Both the position numbers and the translations under genes were made by a program. A model generated the notes under the pieces. The model was not told where the DNA came from. It searched no databases and worked only from the letters and a program-made list of their open reading frames with translations. A stretch of 64,000 bases of DNA from the NCBI GenBank assembly GCA_019155205.2, contig JAHNZQ020000308.1:5300974-5364973 (forward strand). The letters are read 5' to 3'. The stretch's first letter is position 1. Every line of letters begins with the position of its first letter. Below, in pieces: positions 34,200-44,353 of the stretch. Source of the DNA: Gracilaria vermiculophylla (Eukaryota; Rhodophyta; Florideophyceae; Gracilariales; Gracilariaceae).

Positions 34200-36240
34200 T
34201 GAAGACATGAGTTACGGCCGCCTGTGTCAGGGAAGCCTGGCCTAGCACCAGATCTCGCTCACACCTGATGCAAAACGGGTACATCAACTCTCGAGGAGGG
34301 CCGAACCCCATGCGTGCTATTTCGATCGCATGAGGTCCACCGGATGCTGGAAAAGGGAGTTATCTGGTACTCAAATTTTTGAATGGATGTTCCCAGTGGA
34401 GTTTTTGAAAAAGAAAGATGGCTACTTGAGGTTCTGTATTGACTATAAACGCCTCAACGAGTTGACGGTACGCGATTCGTACCCGATACCCCGTATAGAT
34501 GAATGTATTGACTTCACCGGGGATGCGTCCGTTTTCTTCACGCTAGATGCCAACAGTGGCTACCGGCAGATTGAGATGGAAAACTCCGATGCGGTTAAGA
34601 CAACCTTCACCTCGCTCTGTGGAATTTTCGGATTTTTAAGGATGCCCAATGGATTGAAGAACGTACCCGCTACGTTCTAACGAGCGGTGGACATAATTCT
34701 GTCGAAATTGAAGTGACGGTACGCCCTGGTGTACATTTTCAATGTCATTATAAACTACCGCAGCGTGGAAGAGCACATTATGCATGTGAGGCATGTGCTC
34801 CAACTCCTGGAAGATGCTGGACTCACCATGAAGTTGTAAAAATGTTTCTTTTACTAGTCCTCGGTGAATTATCTTGGGCATTTTGTGCTCTCTACCGCCT
34901 ATAGGTCTCTACAAAAACTTAGGACACCATCAAGGAAGCTCACCCTCCCACAAACCAGACGGAGCCTCGCTCCTTCCTGGGGTTGTGTAATGTCTTTCGG
35001 AGGTTTGTCCCGAACTTTTCCAATATTGCGGCGCCGTTAAATCGCCTCTTGGAGAAATAAAAACCGACGCAATTGGCAATCCTGACCGACGACGAGTTTG
35101 GAGCCTTTAACAACTTGAAAAGGAAACTAATAGAGCCACCGATGTTGGTACTCCCGAAACGGCAAGGTTGAATGGTGCTGGACACAGACGCCTGTAAATA
35201 CCAGGTCAGATGTCCTCCGCTACAGAAACAACCTGAAGGTGGAATTCAACCTAAAGGTTACTAGAGTCACAGCGTTTTACCTAAGGAACGGAATTATTTC
35301 ACCTCGGAGCGCGAATGTCTCGCCATCTTTTGGGCGGTGTTGCTTTTACGCCTATACCTGGAAGGCGCAAGTTTCCGCTTTAGGACGAACCACGCACCAT
35401 TAAAGTGGACACTGTCCTTGATGGATGCTTCCGGTCGCCTGGAGAGGTGGAGGCTACGCCTCCTGGAGTTCAAATTTGACATCTTTCACCATCTTGGCAT
35501 AAAAGGTGGTACTGTCAGCCCTCCTTTCGAGGTTGAAGAGCACAACGTCCGTTAGGAGTTTTTGTTGACTCCTTAGGTGTGTGTTCCTAAATGTGGTCTC
35601 CGATATTTGCTGTCGCGAGCCGGGGGAATTCTTTAAGGGGATCCGCAAACACCAAGCGGAGGGGGAGGTTCACCGGGTGGACAATGCTCCTACAGGCGCT
35701 GCTATAATGCGGCCTGGGGATCAGCGGCTTAGAAACCTGAGGATGATGGACGAGAGTCTCCAACCGGAAAAGTAGATGAAGAATCAAGGGTGCTGGTCTT
35801 TACTTCCCCAGAGGTGGAGCTCAACCGGCAGATTAAGTATCAAGCCGGGAGCCCGCCTCGGCAGGTCTCGCTACTGTACTAATTACCTGCATAAATTAAC
35901 TAAAATAAATAATAATTCTACCATTCCTTAAGGATACTGTAGCGCACGCGGGGGTAATTATGCACCACGTGGCTCAGCTAATAAAATACGAGCCCTCCTC
36001 AGGAGTATCACGCCATAAAGCCCCACCACCATATTTCCTTAGGAGCCACAGTACTACATAAAACTCCAGGCAGCAGACACGCTGTCCCAAATCTCCGCCG
36101 AGGGAGAAGACGAAACAAATTTGGAGGACACAATTCAGTGTTTGGTCATCCAGGACGCCGACGGGAAAGAAAGCTGCCATAGAGAAGGCTTGGAATGCTT
36201 TGAACCTGGAGGCAAGTATAGTGGGCTCCCTGAGGTGATG
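34200..36240 (+). pseudogene. Chromovirus copy 2 RT and RNase H, catalytic box destroyed, split by a solo LTR
   Basis: The RT frame 34330-34680 has FLKKKDGYLRFCIDYKRLN, FFTLDANSGYRQIE (first catalytic Asp kept) and MPNGLKNVPATF, then a TAA. The active-site box downstream reads VYIFNVI where gypsy has VYIDDVI, so both catalytic aspartates are gone. RNase H runs through 35030-35504 with FRTNHAPLKWTL and WRLRLLEFKFDI. Its last motif is cut by the solo LTR: HHLGIK on the left, LQAADTLSQ on the right from 36064. Several stops and frameshifts are present. Confidence 0.87.
35505..36058 (-). repeat. Solo chromovirus LTR with TAAAA duplication
   Basis: A 554-bp LTR inserted antisense to copy 2. TAAAA at 35500-35504 is repeated at 36059-36063. 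Setting aside the LTR and one TAAAA rejoins the conserved RNase H end (HLGIK/LQAADTLS) in frame, direct proof of insertion and LTR-LTR recombination. Confidence 0.93.
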
Positions 36241-36269
36241 GCCCTTGGTGAGGAGGAAAAATAACTTCT

Positions 36270-37200
36270 CCCCATCACCATAGCGGTGGTCCAGAAGGAG
36301 AAGAGTGCAGATGCGTACTGCAAGGAGTGCCTCGCCACAGTGGGGAGCCGAACATCGTCTTTTCATGTCGACCGAGACGGCGTGTTGGTACGCCGCGCTT
36401 CTCTGGACGGAGCTCTCCAAAAGAACGTGGGATGAAACAACGCGTGAGAGAGCTATATCCCTCACACTGCTCTCGCCTAGCCGGGCACGCAGGTGGATCG
36501 CGCATTTATTTTACCATGAAGAGGGAGTTCTGTTAGCCGAACATGACCAATGAAGCCTTCCAAGCGGTGGCGGATTGCTACTCGTGCGCTGCCACTAGCG
36601 GGAATATTCGTAGTCAGCGGACGCCGCTCACTCTGTTCCCGCCTTCAGGACCTTTGGGGTTCGTGGCAATGGAAATTTGGGCCCTCTCCCCGAGGCAGAG
36701 CGGGAGTCACGGTTTATCCTCGTGATGACCGATCGGTTCTTGAAGATCTCGCGCGCCATTCCCATCCGGAGCACCACAGCAGCGGCAATTGCTGACACTT
36801 TTCTGGAGCACTGGGTCTACCCATATGGAATACCGTTTTATCTCCTTACTGACAACGGATCCCAGTTCGCGGCGAAGCTATTCAGCACCATTTCTGGAAT
36901 GGTACGTATGAAGCAGTTGTTTACGACTGCCTATCACTCCCGTACCAACGGGCAGGCGTAGAGGTTTAATAAAACTATCGTCTCAAGGATGAAAAACTAT
37001 GTTCCGGACCATGAGAAGGATTGGGATGCATACGTGGGTTGGCTCACATATGCATACAACCTTCAGGTGCACTGCTCCACGGGGACCGCTCATTTCAATC
37101 TGGTCCTCTCGTACATCCCGCCTAATTTGGTCATTTCGGCACGCGCCACGGCGCACCCGGCGAATGGGCCACAGGTACGCAAACAAAACGCTCCATCTTA
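36270..37200 (+). pseudogene. Chromovirus copy 2 integrase with an amber codon at the catalytic Glu
   Basis: The integrase core is at 36640-37200. GPLPEAERESRFILVMTDRF and LLTDNGSQF (second catalytic Asp) are clear. The first catalytic position reads AMEIW where gypsy has xDI, suggesting Asp to Glu or a misaligned box. The third motif is TNGQA followed by TAG at 36959-36961, then RFNKTI; in gypsy elements this codon is the catalytic glutamate (NGQAER). The zinc-binding part upstream (about 36300-36600) is in other frames, with YCKECLAT and DCYSCA fragments. It is inactive. Confidence 0.85.
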
Positions 37201-37283
37201 AGGCAATATGACCACGCACTTTCTCTCGCAAAGAAGAGACTAAACCACCCGCATAGGAAAAAAAATAGGATTTCGACCGGAAG

Positions 37284-37844
37284 GTGGAAGAAGGTTCTCG
37301 CCTGAAAGAAGGCGTCTCTGTTTTCCGTGACAAACCCGGGGAGACATCCGATGAACCATCGGACGTCACGCACAAGTTAGCGCCGAGCACTTCATGGCCA
37401 TGCAAAGTCCTCGACATATATAGGGACACTGTCGCCATTGAGGTAAATACGCTCCGAGACGTTGTCTCCCGTGATAGGGAGACGAAAGTCCTAACGCCCA
37501 GCCTTTCAGGAATGCCCGCCACTTCAACTCAAATCATAAGCGCGGAGCGTCCTCATCCGCACGACTCAAGAGCACCGGCACCACTGGATACTGAAAACCT
37601 CATCACAAATTTCGGTGAACCATTGATGGAAGCTCCAGATGCCATCATGACCCCTCAAGGTGATATACTCTACGCGATAGACCATATCATCTATCACCGA
37701 AACACCCCTGCGGGGATACTGTAGCGCGTCCTGTGGTACGAGTACACCTCAAAGGCCGATACGGAACATCCTCTGGAACACATCCCAGAGAGCTTCATGA
37801 GAAGATACAACGCCAATCTGGAGCGGAAGCGCATCTCCGCATAG
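37284..37844 (+). pseudogene. Integrase C-terminus and chromodomain of copy 2
   Basis: Following the GPY/F-type region (HKLAPSTSWPCKVLDIYRDTVAIE) is a linker and a chromodomain-like end: ILYAIDHIIYHR, then VLWYEYTSKADTEHPLEHI, aligning with the V-x-IL-xHR, YxVKWxGY and WEP positions of chromoviruses. A TAG at 37722-37724 interrupts it in the middle, and the frame resumes without shift to a stop at 37842. The chromodomain defines the element as a chromovirus; in this clade it targets integration to modified histones. Confidence 0.75.
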
Positions 37845-38180
37845 GCATTTTTGTTTGGAAAAGGGGAAAGTGGCCCCAAGCCGGAGTCGTTTTTCGTCTC
37901 TTCTATCTATCCCCCACCTGTAGTTCCCTTTTTCGCCACAAGGACGCCGTTTTCCGCTTTTTCCACGCTTCCGCGGCGGCTTTTCCTGTCAGTGAGCGCA
38001 CAGGCACGGCCTATTTGTATCACAACTACCGTTCACAGAGCTTCTGCTCTAACTCACGGATCTTTTATTCCGCCGCTACCAGGGACTAACTCTCATCGCC
38101 GGGGTTTCTTTTATTTACAGGTCACCAAACTGCGTCGTATTGGCCGCTTCCAGGCAAGCGTTCGCCGTGAGCTCCTGGCT
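37845..38180. other. Non-coding spacer between chromodomain and antisense ORF end
   Basis: About 330 bp, T/C-rich, in which neither strand has a supported frame. The antisense ORF stops at 38181, so sense and antisense units are arranged tail to tail with this spacer between them. Confidence 0.5.
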
Positions 38181-40362
38181 TCAGAAAAACTCCGCCAAGA
38201 TCTCCTTGATGGCCGCCATCGAGGCTCGGTCCGCCCAGGCCTTATGAAGTTCTAGGACCCAGGTGCGAGCGTCCTGTAGAGCATCTACAGGAAAAGCCGG
38301 AGCAGGACTGCCCGCCACCGGGCATGATTGCACTAGTTCTCGGAATGCAGGACCCAAAGCCCCAGAGGACAGCCCGCCCGAGGGTGCGCCAGAAGCGGCG
38401 ACCTCCTTCCACGGAACAACTACCGCCACGGAAGGAGTTGCAGACGGCGGAATGGCTGGGACAGAGGGCTCCCGAGAGGTATTTGCGGGCACCGCCACGG
38501 AGGTCGGCAGGGCCCGGGATGGAGAACACGATAGCGGAAGTGACGGCGGTACGGAAACCGTAGCACATCTCAAACGAGGCTGAAGAACCGGCGCAGAGAC
38601 ACTCCGCAGTCGAGGTTGCAGCACCGGGGCCGACGCAGACTGGACAGGAGTAGTCTCGTTCTCTTCCACAAGAGAGACGGCAGCAAGCACTGCGGGAGGA
38701 CCCGGCACCGAGCCCGGAGGCTGCGTCCAGACCTCAGAAAACGCAGCCACGTCCTGCGACGGAGCTGGTACTGGGAGAGGCATGTGAGTTACCAGACTCT
38801 CCACCGCGGCATCGTAGACGGAGATACGGAGCTGTGGGACCCGAGGGACCCAAGAAGGTGCGAGACGGGGAAACGCCGGGTAGGCTCGCCCGTCAGCGTC
38901 TATATTGGGGCTCCTCACAATGGGGTGGAACTTGACTTCGCCATATTCATACAAAAGGAAGCCCGGCGTATCGTTCCATTCCACCTGCAGGTTGTCATCT
39001 GGCAGCGTCTCCGCCTCGGATTCGCTCCATGCGGTGCCCTTGATCAGGTTCTGAACTCCGAAGCAGCGCAGGACCCGAATGGTCGACACCGACATGGGGA
39101 GCAAACGTCCGGCGGTTGGCTGATACGAATAATCCCTGTAGAGGCGACCGTCGAGGCATCCAGTATAGGAAGTAAGGCCTTCGTCCACTGCTTCGAGATA
39201 CGCCATTACGGTGCTGACCGCGAACCACGTCGGGGTAGTCAACATGACGAAACGCCCTAGCGAGTCATTGGGATCCAGAACCTCCGAGGTGTGATACGCG
39301 AAGGTAATGGGCGTTGCTGAACAGAGGTTCGGGTATACCCAATGGTTCCTCCGGGAGTCATTCACCTTGAGGTAATACTTCGGACGTTGCCCGGAAGGCA
39401 TTTCATGTACCTTTGTGTGGCGTCGACCGTAGAAGTAGCCAAAGGCGTTCCGCACTCGAGTCTCATCCGCGAGATGCGTCCGCCATCGGTTTCGGTGGAG
39501 CCAATAGAGGCCATAGTAAGGGGGCTCGAAGGGCAACACGGCAAGGGCAGAGCGTCCATCGGCGATGCCTCTAGACCACACCGCTCGCTGGTGTGAACCT
39601 TTCCTGTGGAGGAGTAGTTGGAGCCGAGTTTGTTTCTCACGCTCTACGGCACACCTGCGGTATGGAGTGTCGCAGTGCCCCACCGTGATCGGAGCGTTGT
39701 CACCGTTCACCGGAGTGTGGAGCCAGTGAGCGCCAAAATCGTCCAATCGGTTCCGTTTCTGGTCATTCATAGAAACCTCAGGTAAGGCGCGGAATCTCAT
39801 CGCCTGAATTTATGGTCCAAAATGGTGGATGTAGTTCTTTACGAGGCATGGGAGACTGACGCGCCTGTCGTGGAAAGGCACAAAGAACCGCGTAGCACGA
39901 TGGTCGAAAAGCTCCCCTGTGTGGAAGGGCGCACATGTACAGGTGTGATACACCTCAGGATCGGACGAAGACGTAGGCTTCTGGGCTGGAAAAGTCATTC
40001 AGAAGGTGTACGTACCTGGAAGGATTGCGACCGAATGTGTCGTTGCACCTGCGGAGAATGACCTAACGCCACCTAGGGAGCGGCCCGCGGTGATACGCCC
40101 GATCGGGAAGGGAACAGCGTCGAAAAGTCATCGTGGAATACGCGGACAGGACGGACGACGGGATGAAAGCGAGGTATGGAGCACCATGGGCAGGAGCGAT
40201 TTCATAGCAGACGGAGGACGACGGCAGGGCAGAAGCAGAAAATATGAGTGTGTTGACTCCAGTGAGGATCAACGAGTTGACGCAAGGGCTCGGGCGTCTA
40301 CCGAAGTTGGTCCTAGAGGAAATCGGGATGCTGGGCGCTCTCACACCAGCTAGGTACGCCAA
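38181..40362 (-). pseudogene. Long antisense ORF in the 3' region of the chromovirus, unknown product
   Basis: The main frame, 39800-38181, is open for 539 codons and is preceded in phase, across one TAA (39810), by 39998-39813; homology with 10229-10711 shows the protein extends further upstream to about 40362. The first part is globular-looking and rich in W, Y and H (for example WVYPNLCSATPITFAYHTSEV, and FDHRA upstream). After about residue 335 it becomes a proline/serine/alanine/valine-rich linker, ending in a helix (LHKAWADRASMAAIKEILAEFF). I recognise no domain. Antisense ORFs in this position are known in some plant Tat-clade elements; whether this one is related cannot be told. Two copies in the window share it, so it belongs to the family. 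GC content and openness contrast with the decayed pol of the same element. Confidence 0.6.
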
Positions 40363-40601
40363 GAAGGAGGGCCCAGGTTAAGTCATGAAGCGCTAAGGGA
40401 CCGGAACCGCCTCAACGGAGATAAACGAGCCCGTGGGCGGCAAGCCGTTCGGGAACAGGGAAAAACGGAGGAATTCCTGGAAAAAAGAATCTGTCACATC
40501 ATGGGAGGCGCCTCTGACATCAACATCGTTAGGAGCCACTCACGGACTGAGGTATGGGAGGATGCACCTCGGGAACGTAATGCAATTCAGGAAAGAGGGT
40601 A

Positions 40602-41154
40602 TGTAGTACAGTGGATCCTAAAATGGTATGGTGGTGTGGCTCTACGACGGAGTATTCTTAAGGAGGGCTCGCTTTATTTTCATTAAGCCAAGTGGTGCAT
40701 AATTCGGCCCACAGGTGCTACAGTACCCCTGAAAAACTGTATAATTTAGATTTATTTTAGTTGATTTGTGCAGGTAATTACTATAGTTGTGAGACGTGCC
40801 AAGGCGGGCTCCGGGCGTGATACGTAATCTGCCGTTTGAGCTCCATCACTGGGAAAGTAAGGCAAGCACCCTTGAGTCTACGTCTGTTTTTACGGCTGTA
40901 GACTCTCGTCGAATATCCTTAGTTTTCTAAGCTGACGATCCCCAGGGCGTCTCATAGCAGGACCTGAAGGAGCATTATCCGCCAAGGGAGCTTCCATATC
41001 CGCTTGGTGTTTGCGGATCCTCGTTACGAATTCCTCCAGCTCGTGACAGCGAGTACCGCAGACCACATTCAAAAACTAGTGCCTTTGAAATCAACAAAAA
41101 CTCCTAACGGACGTTGTGCTTTACTACCTCGAAAGGAGAAATAACTGTACCACA
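40602..41154 (+). repeat. 3' LTR of chromovirus copy 2
   Basis: A 553-bp LTR reading TGTAGTACAGTGG...TAACTGTACCACA, preceded directly by the polypurine tract. The same tract and 3' sequence precede the LTR at 9722 (minus). Its right flank is integrase sequence of another chromovirus copy. Confidence 0.9.
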
Positions 41155-42995
41155 CAACCGAACACTACTCGCGTCGCTGCGAAACTAAGTTGAGGACCAC
41201 CTCACCTCGTGGGATCTCTTCACGGATGCCGAGACATATGCGCACATAATTCAGGTTCAACGGGTGACTGGACCTACTCCAATCGAGCTGGTCTTGTCGC
41301 GCACACCTCCGCCCTTGGCGTTGGAACCGCCTGCACAGGCGGATCATTTCCCGTCAGTCGGCGAATACCGCTTGTGATCGAAAGATTGGCCTTTGAAGCT
41401 CTTGCAGGTCGCCCGGAAGGCCATGGAGCGTGCTCAGGCCGCACATAAGCGGAACTTCGAGGACCGTATTTGTAAATAGGTGCAGGACACAGCTTAGGAT
41501 AAACTTGAGGAAACGCACTGTTGATTTATCTCGATGAAGACTCGGCTTGACTTCTATCATTCATCAAACCTGGTCTGCAATTCTTTCTTATATAGTGTTC
41601 TCATAATGTTTCTATAGTCTTCTATAACTTCTAGTAGTTTCTATCATAAAGCATAAAATACTTCTACATAATCTATTCTATAGAACCTTCTAGAAGTCTC
41701 TATATATTAGCAGTTTCTAGTTGCTTCCCAGAAGCTTCTAGATGTTTCTACAACAGACCGCTTGCGCAATCACCCACAAAAGCTTGATAACCCTGTGACC
41801 TACGTGTTTTTCCGCAAGGAGGTTCCTCAATCAGGCGAAGGACGGGAGTTGAGATACGCTCTTGTGCGTGGCAAAGGGTCCTTCTCGGGTTAATTCCTCC
41901 GACCGCTACACGGTAGTAATCGCCGTTGGCGAAAAACAGGAGCGCCTGTTATGCATCGGCGTCGTATAAGCGCCTCCTCCATGTGTTACGCAACGGCGGT
42001 GTACAAGTGCCTCCTCCATGAGGTCTCACCGACCGACGATGCTTCTATCCCGGAATCCGGCCTTCCTAACACTATGGTTTCCCAACCTCTGGTGCTTCGC
42101 AACCACGCGAGGGGACTTTCCGATCTTCCGACACTGACGGGGGTCCTGGCTCCGCCGGCTGGCCAGCCCAAGCTGCTCCGACAACAGTTCCGTGGCGTGC
42201 ATTCCCGCCCGACGGTAGCGGTTAACCCACAGGTTGCCGCTCCGTCTAAGGAGAGGGAAGCCGGCCGCTCAAAAGCGGTTAAGCGTCCCTAGCAGTCGCG
42301 ACGGCACGCCGTTGTCGCGCCAACGCCTGCTCGCGGGAACAGCACCAGAGGCCCTGAAGAGGACACGACGAGGGCCATAATCGCAGACGACCCCACGGAA
42401 GGATCTGCGGAGTCAGATGTCGCACCCTCGCAGATGGGTATGCATACCCCGGAGACAGATCACGAATGAGCCCGTCTCACGGACGCGGTTCAGGCACAGC
42501 CAAATGGCTCTCTCGATGGCGCTGTGGCACCCCCCGTTGAGCAGTCGCAGATCGCTATGGAGAACTGTCCGTACAGAGGGCTTTCAAAGCGCGAGCCCGT
42601 AACCTCCCCAGAACCTCTTGAGACTCGTCCGGAAAACCGGAAGGACAAGGGAAACGAACGAACGCTTTCTTCGAAAACCTTGCTGAGGGATATATGGCCC
42701 CACGAAGGGATTCAAAACGCCCCAGGCATTATAAGAACGCCGGAGGTTCGGGAAATGTATATCCAAGACTACGTTGTCGTCCGAGTTGTCGGACAAGAAG
42801 TAGACCCCCAGGGGAACGTCCGGTACCAAGTCCGTTGGTACGGGTATGACCCAAATTGAGATACGCTAGTGCCGATCGAGCATCTCTCCTCACTGCGTTT
42901 TTACAGTATCACTACAAGGCCGGAACCTCTATGCCAGATATACTGGAATAGTCCCAGGGGGGTTAAGAAACCGCAAGAATGGAAGGAGCTCCACC
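41155..42995 (+). pseudogene. Chromovirus copy 3: integrase C-terminus and chromodomain
   Basis: It begins abruptly at the LTR border in integrase sequence: AETYAHIIQVQRVTGPTPIELV, matching YAYNLQVHCSTGTAHFNLV in copy 2, then AHKRNFEDR, which is cut by a solo copia LTR (41466-41755) and resumes as LRNHPQKL. The proline-rich linker (41950-42290) is out of frame in places. The end, 42524-42995, holds a chromodomain: YVVVRVVGQ, then YQVRWYGYDPN, a TGA at 42857, DTLVPIEHL. Everything upstream of the integrase is missing. Confidence 0.82.
41466..41755 (-). repeat. Solo copia LTR with GACCG duplication
   Basis: This is the same LTR as 1849-2132, in reverse. GACCG at 41461-41465 and 41756-41760 flank it, which also shows the LTR ends as TACAAATA rather than at TACA. 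Setting it aside rejoins the chromovirus reading frame (NFEDR/LRNHP). The closely related LTR at the left window edge suggests recent activity of this copia family. Confidence 0.93.
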
Positions 42996-44100
42996 CAACC
43001 GTGAAGCGCGGACGTTGACAGTGGAACATGACCTCAACCCCGCATCTCTCTTTCGCCCATGTAACCATCATGGTTTTTTTACCCAGCAAGCTGGCTTCAT
43101 CGCACAATGCGGGTTGTCGTGAGCATGGTTTTCCCATCGATACTGACACGTTTCCCGACATATCCCGGTGACCATCGCTCGATGCGTGTTCGCACAAGAG
43201 CAAATAACAAGTGCAAGCAAAGAAGGCCCCAAGGCTTTTTTCACTGAAAAAAGCAAGTCGTATGCATTTTTACTGCTACCCTATCCGAGAAAGTCTTCAT
43301 GACGTTGAGCGGTTATCCCTGCCTCTCCGGAGAGCGAAAACTCCTGCCAAGATGGTTTGCAAGGGCCTCTCGCATCGTGGTCACATCCCCCGAAATCTCG
43401 CTAGGGCGAAGCCCGACCTCTCGGAGGAACTGTGCGATGACATCGCTTCGAAGCACCAAACGCGCAGGATACGCTGAGAAGCCGGTACCTCCCACCGTGG
43501 AGGGTGGAGTCGTTTAGGTCTCCGCGTGCGAAGGAGAGACTGGGGTATGGTATTCAGGATTACCCGCCATAGTGGCAGCGCTTCCGTCAAGCTTAGCGTC
43601 TTCCTCCGCCAAATTGTACCTCTGCACCACAGGCGCCTCGTCTACCCCGTCATTCGCTTTACGGCAAGGAGCACGTGTTTACCGTTGAGACGGAGTTCTG
43701 GAAACCGGCGAGGCAGGCGTGCTCTTATCGTTGCTTCCGGCAATGGCTCTTCCTCGTCGAGGTGTGCAACCCTACTAAAAAGCGGGGATATGAAGTGCAA
43801 CGCCCTTCAAAGAGGTTTTTCTCCGCACTTTGCCGGTTCGCCGAATTCCGGTTAGGCCGCCGCTCTTATGAGAACGGTTAAGTTTGCGTGCGCAATTCAC
43901 ACCCATTTGCGCGGTTGGTTCCGGAGTAACCGCTCGAGCGCGTGTCCCGCGCCGTGGCACGCGCGCGGCAGCCGCGCGCGACCCGATAGCTACAGTATGA
44001 GCGCCGGTTGGCGCCAACCTTGCACGGTGGATTTAGTATTTTTTGCTATTTTTTATTTATTTAGTTATTCCAGCCATTTCGGTCCTAGAGCTACAGTTAT
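42996..44100. other. 3' region of chromovirus copy 3, with traces of an antisense frame
   Basis: GC-rich sequence after the chromodomain. On the minus strand, 43495-43313 is open and reads like a helix (LRSDVIAQFLREVGLRPSEI), preceded in phase across a TAA by a P/S/T-rich stretch, the same order of parts as the end of the antisense ORF of copy 2, though I see no clear sequence match. The stretch 43870-44100 has runs of GCGC-rich inverted sequence and then an AT-rich tail before the copia LTR. Confidence 0.45.
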
Positions 44101-44330
44101 CGTGTAGACTTCTGACATGTTGTCGAAGTTCATCGTTGCGTAGTGTGGAGAGAATGGTTCACAAGCAATAACAGCGGGCACAGAGGTCTACCCCTCGCTC
44201 CTTCTCAGGTCCAGGGGTAGGTAGCTTGCCTTTAAGTAGGGATACTTAGCGACCTTTGGGATAATGCTAACGTACTATTTGCGATAAAAGTAATAGTGAA
44301 TAGTACGTAAAAGTGTACGTCATTTACACA
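44101..44330 (-). repeat. 3' LTR of the 4.9-kb copia element
   Basis: On the minus strand it starts TGTGTAAATGACG directly after the G7 tract and ends near CAGAAGTCTACACG. It differs from the 5' copy at about eight positions. Confidence 0.88.
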
Positions 44331-44353
44331 CCCCCCCGTCGCGTGAGTATCTT

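Larger units (their letters stand above)
30161..41154 (+). mobile_element. 11-kb chromovirus (copy 2) with an antisense 3' ORF
   Basis: The order is 5' LTR 30161-30746, primer-binding region from 30747 (ACTGGTCTTCCAAC), gag, protease, RT, RNase H (split by a solo LTR at 35505-36058), integrase, chromodomain, a 2.7-kb region with a long ORF on the opposite strand, polypurine tract AGGAAAGAGGGTA (40589-40601) and 3' LTR 40602-41154. The outer flanks (AGGAG on the left, CAACC on the right) do not match, so the two ends may have been brought together by recombination. Pol is inactive (see entries). This copy is the reference for interpreting the fragments at 2133, 9171 and 41155. Confidence 0.88.

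Noticed and set aside
35000..35500. Independent small ORFs of 62-81 codons on both strands
   Set aside because: They are fragments or shadows of the degenerate RNase H of the chromovirus.
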